From Mycolicibacterium sp. HK-90 (lineage in GTDB: Bacteria > Actinomycetota > Actinomycetes > Mycobacteriales > Mycobacteriaceae): a stretch of 64,000 nt of DNA. The translations under genes were made by a program, and so were the position numbers. The DNA is taken from contig NZ_CP129613.1 of assembly GCF_030486405.1 (NCBI RefSeq), forward strand, positions 5,704,001 to 5,768,000, read 5' to 3'. Below the pieces are notes generated by a model that made no database searches, had not been told where the DNA came from, and saw only the letters and a program-made list of their open reading frames with translations. Positions 1 to 8,529 of this stretch are shown in pieces. Numbering within the stretch: the first letter of the stretch is position 1; the number at the start of each line of letters is the position of its first letter.

Positions 1-2
1 GG

Positions 3-182
3 GGCACCGCACGCCAACGCCGCGAGGCCGCGGCACACCTCGCCGCCGGCTACCCGCTGGACTGGCTGCCGCGCTTCGCGCGCCTCGCCGACCTCACCGC
101 CGACCAAGAACTGCACACGTTCTACGCCACCGTCTTCGAGCTGCTCACGCTGCGATCCGACCTTGCAAAGGAACTCCGATGA
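3..182 (+). CDS. C-terminal end of a DUF5691/SWIM-module-type protein (partial)
   Basis: An open frame enters from the left edge and stops at TGA 180-182, overlapping the ATG of the next gene (ATGA). About 59 residues are visible, rich in Leu, Ala and Arg, with no catalytic motif. Codon use matches the genes that follow. In related actinobacterial loci a DUF5691 or SWIM zinc-finger protein precedes the MoxR ATPase, and E. coli yehQ is a SWIM protein beside yehLMP. The family name is inferred from context only; the coding status is well supported by frame and overlap. Confidence 0.6.
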   Translation, partial: GTARQRREAAAHLAAGYPLDWLPRFARLADLTADQELHTFYATVFELLTLRSDLAKELR

Positions 183-1270
183 CTGAAGCAACGCTCCTGC
201 GTCCGCACGCCGAGCAGCTGTTCGCCGCCGAACTCGCCGCCCTGCGGTCCGCCGACGAGAAGCCCGTGCCGCCGAACTGGTCGATGTCGCCGCATGCAGT
301 GGTGCGCTACCTGCTGGGCGGGGAAACCGTTGACGGAGTCGAGATCACCCCGAAGTACATCGGCCCGCGACGGATCATCGAGGTGGCCGTGGCGACGCTG
401 GCCACTGACCGGGCACTGCTGCTGCTCGGCGTGCCCGGCACCGCCAAGACCTGGGTGTCGGAGCATCTGGCCGCGGCCGTGACCGGGGATTCGACGCTGT
501 TGGTCCAGGGCACGGCGGGCACCGTGGAGGAGGCCGTGCGGTACGGCTGGAACTATGCCCGGCTGATCGCCGAAGGGCCGTCCGAGCAGGCCCTCGTCCC
601 GTCACCGATCATGACCGCGATGCGGGACGGCAAGATCGCCCGCCTCGAAGAGCTGACCCGTATCCCGTCGGAGGTCCAGGATGCGCTGATCACGGTGTTG
701 TCCGAAAAGACCCTGCCCATCCCCGAACTCGGTGCCGAGGTACAGGCCACACAGGGCTTCAACGTGATCGCGACGGCCAACGACCGCGACCGCGGCGTCA
801 ACGACCTGTCCTCGGCGCTGCGCCGGCGGTTCAACACCGTGGTGCTTCCCCTGCCTGCGAGCCTCGATGACGAGGTGGAGATCGTGACGCGCCGGGTTGC
901 CGACATCAGCGGATCGCTACAACTGCCCGAGGTACCGACCTCGGCCGACGAGATCCGCCGCGTCGTCACGGTGTTCCGCGAACTGCGCTCCGGCCTGACC
1001 GCCGACGGCCGCAACAAGCTCAAGCAGCCGTCCGGCACCTTGTCCACCGCCGAGGCGATCTCCGTCGTCACACAGGGCATAGCGATGTCGGCACACTTCG
1101 GCGACGGTGTGCTGCGGCCGGCCGACACCGCGGCGGGCATCGTCGGCGCGGTCGTGAAGGATCCGGTCAACGACGCGGTGGTGTGGCTGGAATACCTCGA
1201 GGCAGTGGTGCGGGAACGTGACGGCTGGGCCGACTTCTACCGGGCATCGCGGGACGTGCTGAACCCGTGA
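179..1270 (+). CDS. MoxR-family AAA+ ATPase (YehL type)
   Basis: A 363-residue AAA+ ATPase. Walker A is GVPGTAKT at residues 84-91. The Walker B region is degenerate, around KIARLEELTRIPSE (152-165). Sensor 1 is FNVIATAND (194-202), followed by the arginine-finger segment SSALRRRF (211-218). MoxR ATPases remodel or activate partner proteins, typically with a VWA protein, and a VWA gene lies two genes downstream. The start overlaps the previous stop, and the last bases overlap the GTG of the DUF5682 gene, so translation is probably coupled. The substrate is unknown. Family assignment is confident; the cellular role is not. Confidence 0.88.
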   Translation: MTEATLLRPHAEQLFAAELAALRSADEKPVPPNWSMSPHAVVRYLLGGETVDGVEITPKYIGPRRIIEVAVATLATDRALLLLGVPGTAKTWVSEHLAAAVTGDSTLLVQGTAGTVEEAVRYGWNYARLIAEGPSEQALVPSPIMTAMRDGKIARLEELTRIPSEVQDALITVLSEKTLPIPELGAEVQATQGFNVIATANDRDRGVNDLSSALRRRFNTVVLPLPASLDDEVEIVTRRVADISGSLQLPEVPTSADEIRRVVTVFRELRSGLTADGRNKLKQPSGTLSTAEAISVVTQGIAMSAHFGDGVLRPADTAAGIVGAVVKDPVNDAVVWLEYLEAVVRERDGWADFYRASRDVLNP

Positions 1271-3447
1271 CCACCCACGTCCTGGGTGTTCGGCACCACG
1301 GTCCCGGTTCCGCGCGCGCCGTGGTGTCCGAGCTGGACCGGATCCAGCCGGACATCGTGGTGATCGAAGGCCCGGCCGATGCGAACGCGCTCACCACCGA
1401 CGTCGACCACACCGACATGGTGCCGCCCGTGGCGATCATGGCGTATGCCGTCGACGATCCCGCGGTGTCGGTGTTCTGGCCGTTCGGCGCCTTCTCGCCC
1501 GAGTGGCAGGCGCTGCTGTGGGCAGTGCGGCACCAGGTGCCGGTGAGGTTCTGCGATCTGCCGGCGGCCACCGTGCTGGCCCAGCGCGACCAGCGGCACG
1601 AGAGCTCATCGTTCGTGCGGGTCGACCCGATCGGGGCACTCGCCGAAGCCGCAGGCTACGACGACCCCGAACGCTGGTGGGACGATGTCGTGGAATCTCG
1701 CACGGACGGCACCGGATTCGAGGCGATCACCGAGGCCATGCGGACGGTCCGGGAACTCGAGCCCGACGAGGACGATCCGATCGAGCATCAGCGCGAAGCA
1801 AACATGCGCCAGGTGATCCGCAAGGCGGCCAAGGAATTCTCGACGGTCGTCGTGGTGTGCGGCGCCTGGCACGCACCGGCCCTGGCCGGGAAACTCCCCG
1901 CCGCCAGCGGGGATTCGGCTCTGCTCCGCGGCCTGCCGAAGGTCAAGTCGGCGACGGTGTGGGTGCCGTGGACGCACTCGCGGCTGGCCGCGGCCTCGGG
2001 CTACGGCGCGGGCATCCGCTCCCCGGGCTGGTATCAGCACGCGTTCCTCGAACGCGAGCGCCCGGTGGAAACCTGGCTCACGTTGGCGGCCAGGGCATTG
2101 CGCGGCCACGACATCTTCGTGTCCTCGGCGCACGTCATCGAAGGGGTCCGGCTGGCCAACGCGCTCGCGGCGATGCGGGGCCGGGCCCACCCGGGTTTGA
2201 GCGAGGTCAACGAGGCCACCGAGGCCGTGCTGTGCGAGGGCTCCGATACCCGGTTCGGGCTGATCGTGCGGGAGCTGGTCGTCGGTGAACGGCTCGGCAA
2301 CATCCCCGAACACCTGCCGATGGTGCCGTTGCTCGCCGACATCACCAAGCAGCAGAAATCGCTGCGGCTCAAACCCGACGCCACCGCGAAGCAGGTCACC
2401 CTCGACCTGCGCAAACCCAACGACCTGGCCAAATCCCACCTGCTGCACCGGCTCGCCGTGCTCGACATCCCGTGGGGCGAGTCCGAGACGGCCTCCGGGC
2501 AGGGCACATTCAAGGAGCCCTGGATCCTGCAGTGGCAACCCGAATTCGCGGTGAAGGTCGTGGTGTCGTCGGTGTGGGGCAACACCGTGTACCGCGCCTG
2601 CAAGGCCAAACTGGCCGATACCGCGCAGAACGCGACCCATCTGGGCGAGGTCACCGCGGCCATCGAGGCCGCCCTGCTCGGCGGTGTCGACGAGGCCGTC
2701 CCGCAGCTACTGGTCATCCTGGAGAACAAAGCCGCGGTCGACCGCGACCTGACCGAGCTCATGGCAGCCCTGCCCGCGCTGGCCCGCTCCCTGCGCTACG
2801 GCGATGTGCGTCGCACCGACGCCGGCGCACTCGGCGCGGTCACCACGTCGCTCCTGCGCCGGGTCAACGTCGGGCTGCCCGCGACGCTGACCGGGCTGGG
2901 TCCGGAGGCGGCCGCCGAGATGCTCGCACACATCAACGCCGTCACCGGCACCGTCGACCTTTTGGGGGCCGACGTCCGCGCCGAATGGCTGGCCACCATC
3001 GCGCGGCTGGCCGATCGCGATGATCTGCACGGCAGCCTGGTCGGCCGGTTCGTCCGGATCGGTGTCGACGGAGCGGTGTTCACCACCACCGAAGCGGCGC
3101 GACGCATGCGCCGCGCCCTGAGCATCGGCGCGCCGGCCGACGAGAAATCCGCCTGGATCGAGGGTTTCCTGTCGGGCAACGGTCTGCTGCTGGTGCACGA
3201 CACCGAACTGCTCTCGGTGATCGACGAATGGCTGACCGGTTTGACGGCAACCGAATTCACCGATGTCCTGCCGCTGGTGCGTCGTACCTTCAGCACCTTC
3301 GACGCCGGGATCAAACGCAACATCGGGCACGCGGTGGCCACCGCCGGTTCGGCTGCACACACCGAATTCGACATCGACGCCGACCGCGCCCGCCCCGCGG
3401 TGATCGCGGCGGCCGCCATCTTCGCACGAGGTGTCAACCATGCCTGA
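1267..3447 (+). CDS. DUF5682 family protein (YehM type)
   Basis: A 726-residue cytoplasmic protein with a GTG start overlapping the ATPase stop (GTGA). The N-terminus has VLGVRHHGPGSARAV, and VVVCGAWHAPAL lies near residue 200; both are histidine-containing motifs I associate with DUF5682. The C-terminal half is Ala/Leu-rich and apparently helical. No signal peptide or membrane segment is seen. E. coli YehM sits in the equivalent position between a MoxR ATPase and a VWA protein. The biochemical function is unknown. Likely partners are the flanking ATPase and VWA proteins. Confidence 0.8.
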   Translation: MTTHVLGVRHHGPGSARAVVSELDRIQPDIVVIEGPADANALTTDVDHTDMVPPVAIMAYAVDDPAVSVFWPFGAFSPEWQALLWAVRHQVPVRFCDLPAATVLAQRDQRHESSSFVRVDPIGALAEAAGYDDPERWWDDVVESRTDGTGFEAITEAMRTVRELEPDEDDPIEHQREANMRQVIRKAAKEFSTVVVVCGAWHAPALAGKLPAASGDSALLRGLPKVKSATVWVPWTHSRLAAASGYGAGIRSPGWYQHAFLERERPVETWLTLAARALRGHDIFVSSAHVIEGVRLANALAAMRGRAHPGLSEVNEATEAVLCEGSDTRFGLIVRELVVGERLGNIPEHLPMVPLLADITKQQKSLRLKPDATAKQVTLDLRKPNDLAKSHLLHRLAVLDIPWGESETASGQGTFKEPWILQWQPEFAVKVVVSSVWGNTVYRACKAKLADTAQNATHLGEVTAAIEAALLGGVDEAVPQLLVILENKAAVDRDLTELMAALPALARSLRYGDVRRTDAGALGAVTTSLLRRVNVGLPATLTGLGPEAAAEMLAHINAVTGTVDLLGADVRAEWLATIARLADRDDLHGSLVGRFVRIGVDGAVFTTTEAARRMRRALSIGAPADEKSAWIEGFLSGNGLLLVHDTELLSVIDEWLTGLTATEFTDVLPLVRRTFSTFDAGIKRNIGHAVATAGSAAHTEFDIDADRARPAVIAAAAIFARGVNHA

Positions 3448-4594
3448 CGAGAACACCCCCGACGAACGCGACCGCCGCTGGCGGCTGGTACTCGGGTCGG
3501 ATGCCGAGTCGCTGCCGAGCCTGCAGGGCGGTGACGTCGAGATGGACAAGGCCCTGTCGGCGTTGTACGACCGCAAGGGCGGCCTGGGCGGATCGGCGCC
3601 GAAGGTGGCGCGCTGGTTGGGAGACATCCGAAAGTACTTCCCCAGCACCGTGGTTCAGGTGATGCAGCAGGATGCCATCGAACGGCTCAACCTGCGCATG
3701 CTGCTGCTCGAACCGGAGATGATGGACAGCATCGTCCCGGACCTGTCGTTGGCCACCACGCTGATCACGCTCGGCGAGGCCATCCCCGACGAATCGAAGG
3801 CCTCGGCGCGGGCCCTGGTGCGCAAGGTGGTCGAGGACATCGAGCGCCGCATCGCCGACGGCACCCGCGCGACCCTGCGCGGCGCGCTGTCCCGCAGCGC
3901 GCGGACCAACCGGCCGCTGGCCTCCGACATCGACTGGAACCGGACCATCGCCCGCAACCTGAAAACGTTCCAGCCGGACCTGAAGACCATCATCCCCGAA
4001 CGGCTGGTCGGGTTCCGGCGCGCCGGCCGGTCGGTGACCAAGGACATCGTGCTGGCCATCGACCAGTCCGGTTCGATGGCCGAATCCATCGTGTACTCGG
4101 CGGTTTTCGGCGCCGTCATCGCGTCGATGCGCTCGCTGCGCACGTCGCTCGTGGTGTTCGACACCGAAGTCGTCGACCTCACCGATCTGCTCGACGACCC
4201 CGTCGACGTGCTGTTCGGCACCCAGCTCGGCGGCGGTACCGACATCAACCGGGCCATCGCCTACTGCCAGACCCTGATCACGCGACCGACCGACAGCATT
4301 TTCGTCCTGATCTCGGACCTGTACGAGGGTGGCGTCCGCGACGAGATGCTGGCGCGAGTCAAACAACTCGTCGACGCCGGGGTCCAGGTGGTGGTGCTGC
4401 TGGCGCTGTCCGACTCCGGCGCACCGTCATTCGACCGGGAGATCGCCGCCGACCTGGCCGCGATGGAAGTCCCGGCGTTCGCCTGCACCCCCGACGCCTT
4501 TCCCGAGCTGCTGGCGCTGGCCATCACCAAGGGCGACATCCGCGGCTGGGCCGACCGGACCGGCCTCGCCCAGCGCGGAATGGAGTCGAGCTAG
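3440..4594 (+). CDS. VWA-domain protein (YehP type)
   Basis: About 384 residues from ATG 3440. A GTG at 3431 is also in frame, but the purine-rich GAGG near 3427 suits the ATG better. The C-terminal half is a von Willebrand factor A domain with the MIDAS motif DQSGS (about residues 208-212) and a downstream GGGTDI carrying the second metal-site Thr/Asp. The N-terminal 190 residues are helical and resemble nothing I can name. It overlaps the DUF5682 gene by 8 bases and ends the operon. VWA partners of MoxR ATPases usually present a substrate or bind metal-dependent ligands; here that is inference. Confidence 0.85.
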   Translation: MPDENTPDERDRRWRLVLGSDAESLPSLQGGDVEMDKALSALYDRKGGLGGSAPKVARWLGDIRKYFPSTVVQVMQQDAIERLNLRMLLLEPEMMDSIVPDLSLATTLITLGEAIPDESKASARALVRKVVEDIERRIADGTRATLRGALSRSARTNRPLASDIDWNRTIARNLKTFQPDLKTIIPERLVGFRRAGRSVTKDIVLAIDQSGSMAESIVYSAVFGAVIASMRSLRTSLVVFDTEVVDLTDLLDDPVDVLFGTQLGGGTDINRAIAYCQTLITRPTDSIFVLISDLYEGGVRDEMLARVKQLVDAGVQVVVLLALSDSGAPSFDREIAADLAAMEVPAFACTPDAFPELLALAITKGDIRGWADRTGLAQRGMESS

Positions 4595-4638
4595 TCACAT
4601 GAGCCTCAACCGCACCGGCTTCCAGCCAGGTGCCGAAG

Positions 4639-4930
4639 TGCCCGCCTGTTAGCGACAATCGAGCGACAATCGCCACATACGAAGCGCTGGCACGTCCTGT
4701 CGCACGTGCCATCAGTACACGCGTCACTCAGGTCCGATCAGTCACGCAGGCAACAGACTTCAGGTTGTCCACCTATCAGCGACAGTGTCGCTGATAGGTG
4801 GGCACGGGGCCACTGAGGCCGACGTGCCCAATGATGCTGGACAGCCGAAAGTGACCAGCGACAATGTGTCAGGCGCGGCGAGTGTTGCCAGTGAGGCGAT
4901 TGTCGCTGAATTGTCGCTCGTAGGCGGGCA
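4639..4930. repeat. 292-bp element bounded by imperfect 36-bp inverted repeats
   Basis: This covers most of the 373-bp gap between two convergent genes (4595-4967). The left end (4639-4674) and the reverse complement of the right end (4895-4930) match over 36 bases except for a few positions. Each arm carries two copies of AGCGACAAT. Further AGCGACA copies lie inside, and a perfect palindrome lies off-centre to the left. No convincing ORF is present. It looks like a small non-autonomous (MITE-like) or structured intergenic repeat, possibly acting as a terminator between the convergent operons. No target-site duplication could be recognised by eye. Confidence 0.6.
4769..4801. repeat. Perfect palindrome, 16-bp arms, 1-nt centre
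   Basis: CCACCTATCAGCGACA at 4769-4784 and its exact reverse complement at 4786-4801 flank a single G. The loop is too short for an ordinary hairpin tip, so as RNA the inner pairs would open. It lies inside the larger inverted-repeat element and shares the AGCGACA word with the element's ends. It could be a cruciform, a protein-binding site or a terminator. Confidence 0.75.
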
Positions 4931-4943
4931 TGTCAGACATGCC
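4927..4943. repeat. 8-1-8 palindrome
   Basis: GGCATGTC (4927-4934) and GACATGCC (4936-4943) flank one A. It overlaps the right edge of the inverted-repeat element and lies about 25 bases past the ipdF stop codon. It may be part of a terminator for ipdF. No U-tract is evident. Confidence 0.45.
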
Positions 4944-4967
4944 ACTTGAAACTGTGACTCGTGTGAC

Positions 4968-5759
4968 CTAGGCCCGCTGGCTGGAGACCGAGATGACCTC
5001 GCCGGTCAGGTAGCTCGAGTAGTCGCTGGCCAGGTAGGCGATGGTGGTGGCGATCTCCCACGGCTCGGCCGCGCGGCCGAACGCCTCGTCCGACGACAGC
5101 CGGTCCAGCAGCGCGGCGTCGGCCGAGCGCTCCAGGAACTTGTGCCGCGCGATGCTCGGCGACACCGCGTTGATCCGCACCCCGAACTCGACGGCTTCGA
5201 TTGCGCTGCACCGGGTCAGCGCCATCACGCCGGCCTTGGCCGCGGCGTAGTGCGACTGGGAGTGCTGCGCGCGCCAGCCGAGGACGCTGGCATTGTTGAC
5301 GATGACGCCGCCATGCTCCACCCCGCGGAAGTACCGCAGCGCGGCACGGGTGGCCCTCATCACCGAGTTCAGCGTGACGTTGAGGACGCGGTCCCACTCG
5401 TCGTCGGTCATGTCGATCAGCGGGGTCTCCCCGCCGAGGCCGGCGTTGTTCACCAGAACGTCCAGGCGGCCCATCTTTTCGACCGTCGAGGTGATCAGCG
5501 CGTCGACCGCCTCGGTGGAGGTGACGTCACACACCACGGCCTCGACCCGGCCCAGGCCGAGCTCGGCCAGCTGGTCACGGGTCTCGTTCAGGCGCCGCTC
5601 GTGGTAGTCGGAGACCACGACGTCGGCCCCTTCCAGCAGGGCCCGGCGCGCGGTCGACGAACCGATACCGGTACCGGCGGCGGCGGTCACCAGGACGACC
5701 TTGCCCTTGAGCAGGCCGTGGCCCTCGACCTCGTCGGGGGCTACCGAAAGATCTGTCAT
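4968..5759 (-). CDS. ipdF: SDR, IpdF-type reductase of cholesterol ring C/D catabolism
   Basis: A 263-residue short-chain dehydrogenase. The cofactor-binding loop is TAAAGTGIG, a variant of TGxxxGxG. NNAG is present and the catalytic Tyr/Lys is YAAAK. The start MTDLSV overlaps the fadE30 stop (ATGA). In M. tuberculosis Rv3559c (ipdF) directly follows fadE30, as here. IpdF is a hydroxyl/keto oxidoreductase acting on an indane-derived CoA ester formed from HIP-CoA. The assignment rests on sequence type plus exact gene order. It probably belongs to the KstR2 regulon through the box at 6921-6934. Confidence 0.88.
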   Translation of the reverse strand: MTDLSVAPDEVEGHGLLKGKVVLVTAAAGTGIGSSTARRALLEGADVVVSDYHERRLNETRDQLAELGLGRVEAVVCDVTSTEAVDALITSTVEKMGRLDVLVNNAGLGGETPLIDMTDDEWDRVLNVTLNSVMRATRAALRYFRGVEHGGVIVNNASVLGWRAQHSQSHYAAAKAGVMALTRCSAIEAVEFGVRINAVSPSIARHKFLERSADAALLDRLSSDEAFGRAAEPWEIATTIAYLASDYSSYLTGEVISVSSQRA

Positions 5760-6904
5760 CCCTTTGCCTCTCGGGGTAGACCGAGCACCCGCTCGGCGAT
5801 GATGTTGCGCTGGATTTCGTTGGACCCGCCGTAGATGGTGTCCGACCGCGAGAACAGGTACAGCCGCTGCCACTCGTCGAACTCGCCCTCGGGCAGGGTG
5901 AGCCCGGTCATGCCCTGCACGTCCATGGCGATCTCGCCGAGCTCGCGATGCCAGTTGGCCCACAGCAGCTTGCTCACGTTGTCCTGACCCGGTTGCTCCA
6001 CGTCCATGGTGGCCAGCGCATAGGAGCGCATGGCCTGCAGGCCGGTCCACGACTCGGTCAGCTTTTGGCGGATCAGCGGGTCGTCGGCGGCGCCGGTGCG
6101 CTTGGCCAGCTCAACCAGGTTGGAATGCTCACGCGCATAGCGGATCTGCTGCCCCAGCGTCGACACACCACGCTCGAAGGTCAACGTGCCCATGGCCACC
6201 CGCCAGCCGTCACCGGGCTGACCGACCACGAGCGACGCCTCGGTACGGGCGTCGTCGAAGAACACCTCGTTGAACTCGGAGTCCCCGGTCAGCTGGATGA
6301 TCGGGCGGATCTCGACGCCCGGCTGATCCAGCGGCACCAGCAGATAGGACAAGCCGGCATGCCGCTTGGAGCCCTTCTCGGTGCGCGCCACGACGAAGCA
6401 CCACTGCGCCCAGTGGGCCAGCGACGTCCACACCTTCTGGCCGTTTATCACCCACTCGTCGCCGACCAGCTCGGCGGTCGTCGCCACGTTGGCCAGGTCG
6501 CTACCGGCGTTGGGCTCGGAGTAGCCCTGGCTCCACAGCTCGGTGACGTCGAGGATCTTGGGCAGGAACCGCGCCTGTTGTTCGGGGGTGCCGTACTCGA
6601 TGAGCGTCGGCCCGAGCAGCTCCTCGCCCAGGTGGTTGACCTTGTCCGGCGCGTTCGCGCGCGCGTACTCCTCGTAGAAGGCGACGCGGTGCGCGACCGA
6701 CAACCCACGGCCGCCGTGCTCCACCGGCCAGCCGAGGCAGGTCAATCCCGCGGCCGCGAGATGCTGATTCCACGCCCGCCGCTCTTCGAAGGCTTCGTGT
6801 TCACGCCCCGGTCCACCCAGGCCCTTGAGCGCCGCGAATTCGCCTACGAGATTGTCTGCGAGCCACTGCCGGACCTCGGCCCGGAACTCCTGGACCTCTA
6901 TCAC
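5756..6904 (-). CDS. fadE30: Acyl-CoA dehydrogenase FadE30
   Basis: A 382-residue acyl-CoA dehydrogenase with a GTG start (MIEVQEF). It carries the family motifs SQGYSEPNAGSDLA near residues 130-143, WTSLAHWAQW, and the C-terminal YGGSNEIQRNIIAERVLG. It is the first gene of the leftward KstR2 operon with ipdF. In M. tuberculosis Rv3560c is needed early in beta-oxidation of the HIP-CoA side chain. The 47-base space to divergent fadD3 contains the KstR2 operator. Confidence 0.92.
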   Translation of the reverse strand: MIEVQEFRAEVRQWLADNLVGEFAALKGLGGPGREHEAFEERRAWNQHLAAAGLTCLGWPVEHGGRGLSVAHRVAFYEEYARANAPDKVNHLGEELLGPTLIEYGTPEQQARFLPKILDVTELWSQGYSEPNAGSDLANVATTAELVGDEWVINGQKVWTSLAHWAQWCFVVARTEKGSKRHAGLSYLLVPLDQPGVEIRPIIQLTGDSEFNEVFFDDARTEASLVVGQPGDGWRVAMGTLTFERGVSTLGQQIRYAREHSNLVELAKRTGAADDPLIRQKLTESWTGLQAMRSYALATMDVEQPGQDNVSKLLWANWHRELGEIAMDVQGMTGLTLPEGEFDEWQRLYLFSRSDTIYGGSNEIQRNIIAERVLGLPREAKG

Positions 6905-6920
6905 CCCTGTAGGCTAACCT

Positions 6921-6934
6921 ACCAAGCACTTGCT
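6921..6934. promoter_or_regulatory. KstR2 operator
   Basis: ACCAAGCACTTGCT matches the published KstR2 consensus AnCAAGnnCTTGnT at every fixed position. It lies between the divergent starts of fadE30 (6904) and fadD3 (6952), the same place as in M. tuberculosis, and should control both directions. The repressor gene kstR2 is not in the window. Confidence 0.93.
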
Positions 6935-6951
6935 TTGTTAAGGGAGCATCG

Positions 6952-8529
6952 ATGACGAGCGATCGCCGCACCGTGCCAGCGGTGCTGGACCGGGTTGCCG
7001 TGCAGTTTTCGGACCATGAGGCCCTGGTGACCGCCGGCGAAGCCGGCAATTCAGCCGGAGTCCAGAGACTGACCTATTCGGAACTGCGCGCGCACGTACG
7101 CCAAGCCGCCGCGGCGATGATCGACCTCGGCGTCCAACCCGGCGACCGGGTGGCGATCTGGTCCCCGAACACCTGGCACTGGGTGGTGGCCTGCCTGGCC
7201 ACCCACTACGCCGGCGCGCAGATGGTTCCGCTGAACACGCGCTACACCGCCAGCGAGGCCACTGACATCCTGGCCCGCACCGAGGCTCCGCTGCTGATCG
7301 CCGCCGGCGAGTTCCTGGGCTCGGACCGGACCGCCGAACTGGACCGCGACGCGCTGCCCGCTTTGCGACACATCGTGCGGGTGCCCATCGACCGCGAAGA
7401 AACAGGCGACGGTTCATGGGAATCATTCGTCGCGCGCGGGACCGACCTGGATGCGGTCGACGCACGCGCCGCGGCGGTACAGCCCGACGACGTCTCCGAC
7501 ATCCTGTTCACCTCCGGCACCACCGGACGCAGCAAGGGTGTGCTCTGCGCGCACCGCCAGTCGCTCGACGGATCGGCTGCCTGGGCCGAGTGCGGCCAGG
7601 TCACGAGCACCGACCGATACCTGTGCATCAACCCGTTCTTCCACAACTTCGGCTACAAGGCCGGCATCCTGGCCTGCCTGCAGACCGGCGCCACGCTCTA
7701 CCCGGTGCTCACGTTCAACCCCGAACAGGCGCTGAAAACCATTGCCGAACAGCGCATCACCGTGCTGCCCGGTCCGCCGACCATCTTCCAGACCCTGCTG
7801 GACCATCCCAAGCGAGCCGACTACGACCTGTCCTCGCTGCGCTTCTCGGTCACCGGAGCCGCCGTGGTCCCGGTGGTGCTGATCGAGCGGATGCAGTCCG
7901 AACTCGACATCGACATCGTGCTGACCGCATACGGACTGACCGAGGCAGCGGGGTTCGGCACCATGTGCAGTGCCGACGACGACGCCGTCACCGTGGCCAC
8001 CACTTGCGGCCGGCCGATCGCCGATTTCGAGCTGCGCCTGGATGATTCGGGCGAGGTGCTGCTGCGCGGACCGAACGTCATGCTCGGCTACCTCGACGAT
8101 CCGGCCGCGACGGCCGATGCCATCGACGCCGATGGTTGGCTACACACCGGTGACATCGGCACGCTCGACGATCGCGGAAACCTGACCATCACCGATCGCC
8201 TGAAGGACATGTTCATCTGCGGCGGGTTCAACGTGTACCCGGCCGAGATCGAGCAGGTGCTGGCCCGGTTGGACGGGGTCGTCGAATCGGCGGTGATCGG
8301 GGTGCCCGACGAACGCCTCGGTGAGGTCGGTAAGGCATTCGTGGTGCTCAAGCCGGGGGCGACCCTGGATGAGGCGACCGTAATCGCCCACACGCGCGAG
8401 CATCTGGCGAACTTCAAGGTGCCGCGGTCGGTGGAGTTTCTTGACGTGCTGCCGCGAAATCCGGGCGGCAAGGTGATCAAACCGGTGCTGCGCAGCAGAG
8501 GGACCCGAGAAGGGGTGCAATGGACCTGA
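6952..8529 (+). CDS. fadD3: HIP-CoA synthetase FadD3
   Basis: A 525-residue adenylate-forming ligase. The AMP-binding P-loop is FTSGTTGRSKGV (near residue 190), followed by TAYGLTEA and GWLHTGDIG. The C-terminal lysine motif is PRNPGGKVIK. FadD3 adds CoA to HIP, the bicyclic propanoate left after cholesterol rings A and B are removed, opening the ring C/D branch; its product is the KstR2 effector. AGGGAG precedes the ATG by about 6 bases. Order and orientation relative to fadE30 and fadE31 match Rv3561. Confidence 0.93.
   Translation: MTSDRRTVPAVLDRVAVQFSDHEALVTAGEAGNSAGVQRLTYSELRAHVRQAAAAMIDLGVQPGDRVAIWSPNTWHWVVACLATHYAGAQMVPLNTRYTASEATDILARTEAPLLIAAGEFLGSDRTAELDRDALPALRHIVRVPIDREETGDGSWESFVARGTDLDAVDARAAAVQPDDVSDILFTSGTTGRSKGVLCAHRQSLDGSAAWAECGQVTSTDRYLCINPFFHNFGYKAGILACLQTGATLYPVLTFNPEQALKTIAEQRITVLPGPPTIFQTLLDHPKRADYDLSSLRFSVTGAAVVPVVLIERMQSELDIDIVLTAYGLTEAAGFGTMCSADDDAVTVATTCGRPIADFELRLDDSGEVLLRGPNVMLGYLDDPAATADAIDADGWLHTGDIGTLDDRGNLTITDRLKDMFICGGFNVYPAEIEQVLARLDGVVESAVIGVPDERLGEVGKAFVVLKPGATLDEATVIAHTREHLANFKVPRSVEFLDVLPRNPGGKVIKPVLRSRGTREGVQWT

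Noticed and set aside
4595..4967. Possible insertion sequence
   Set aside because: No transposase frame; only a short inverted-repeat element without coding capacity.
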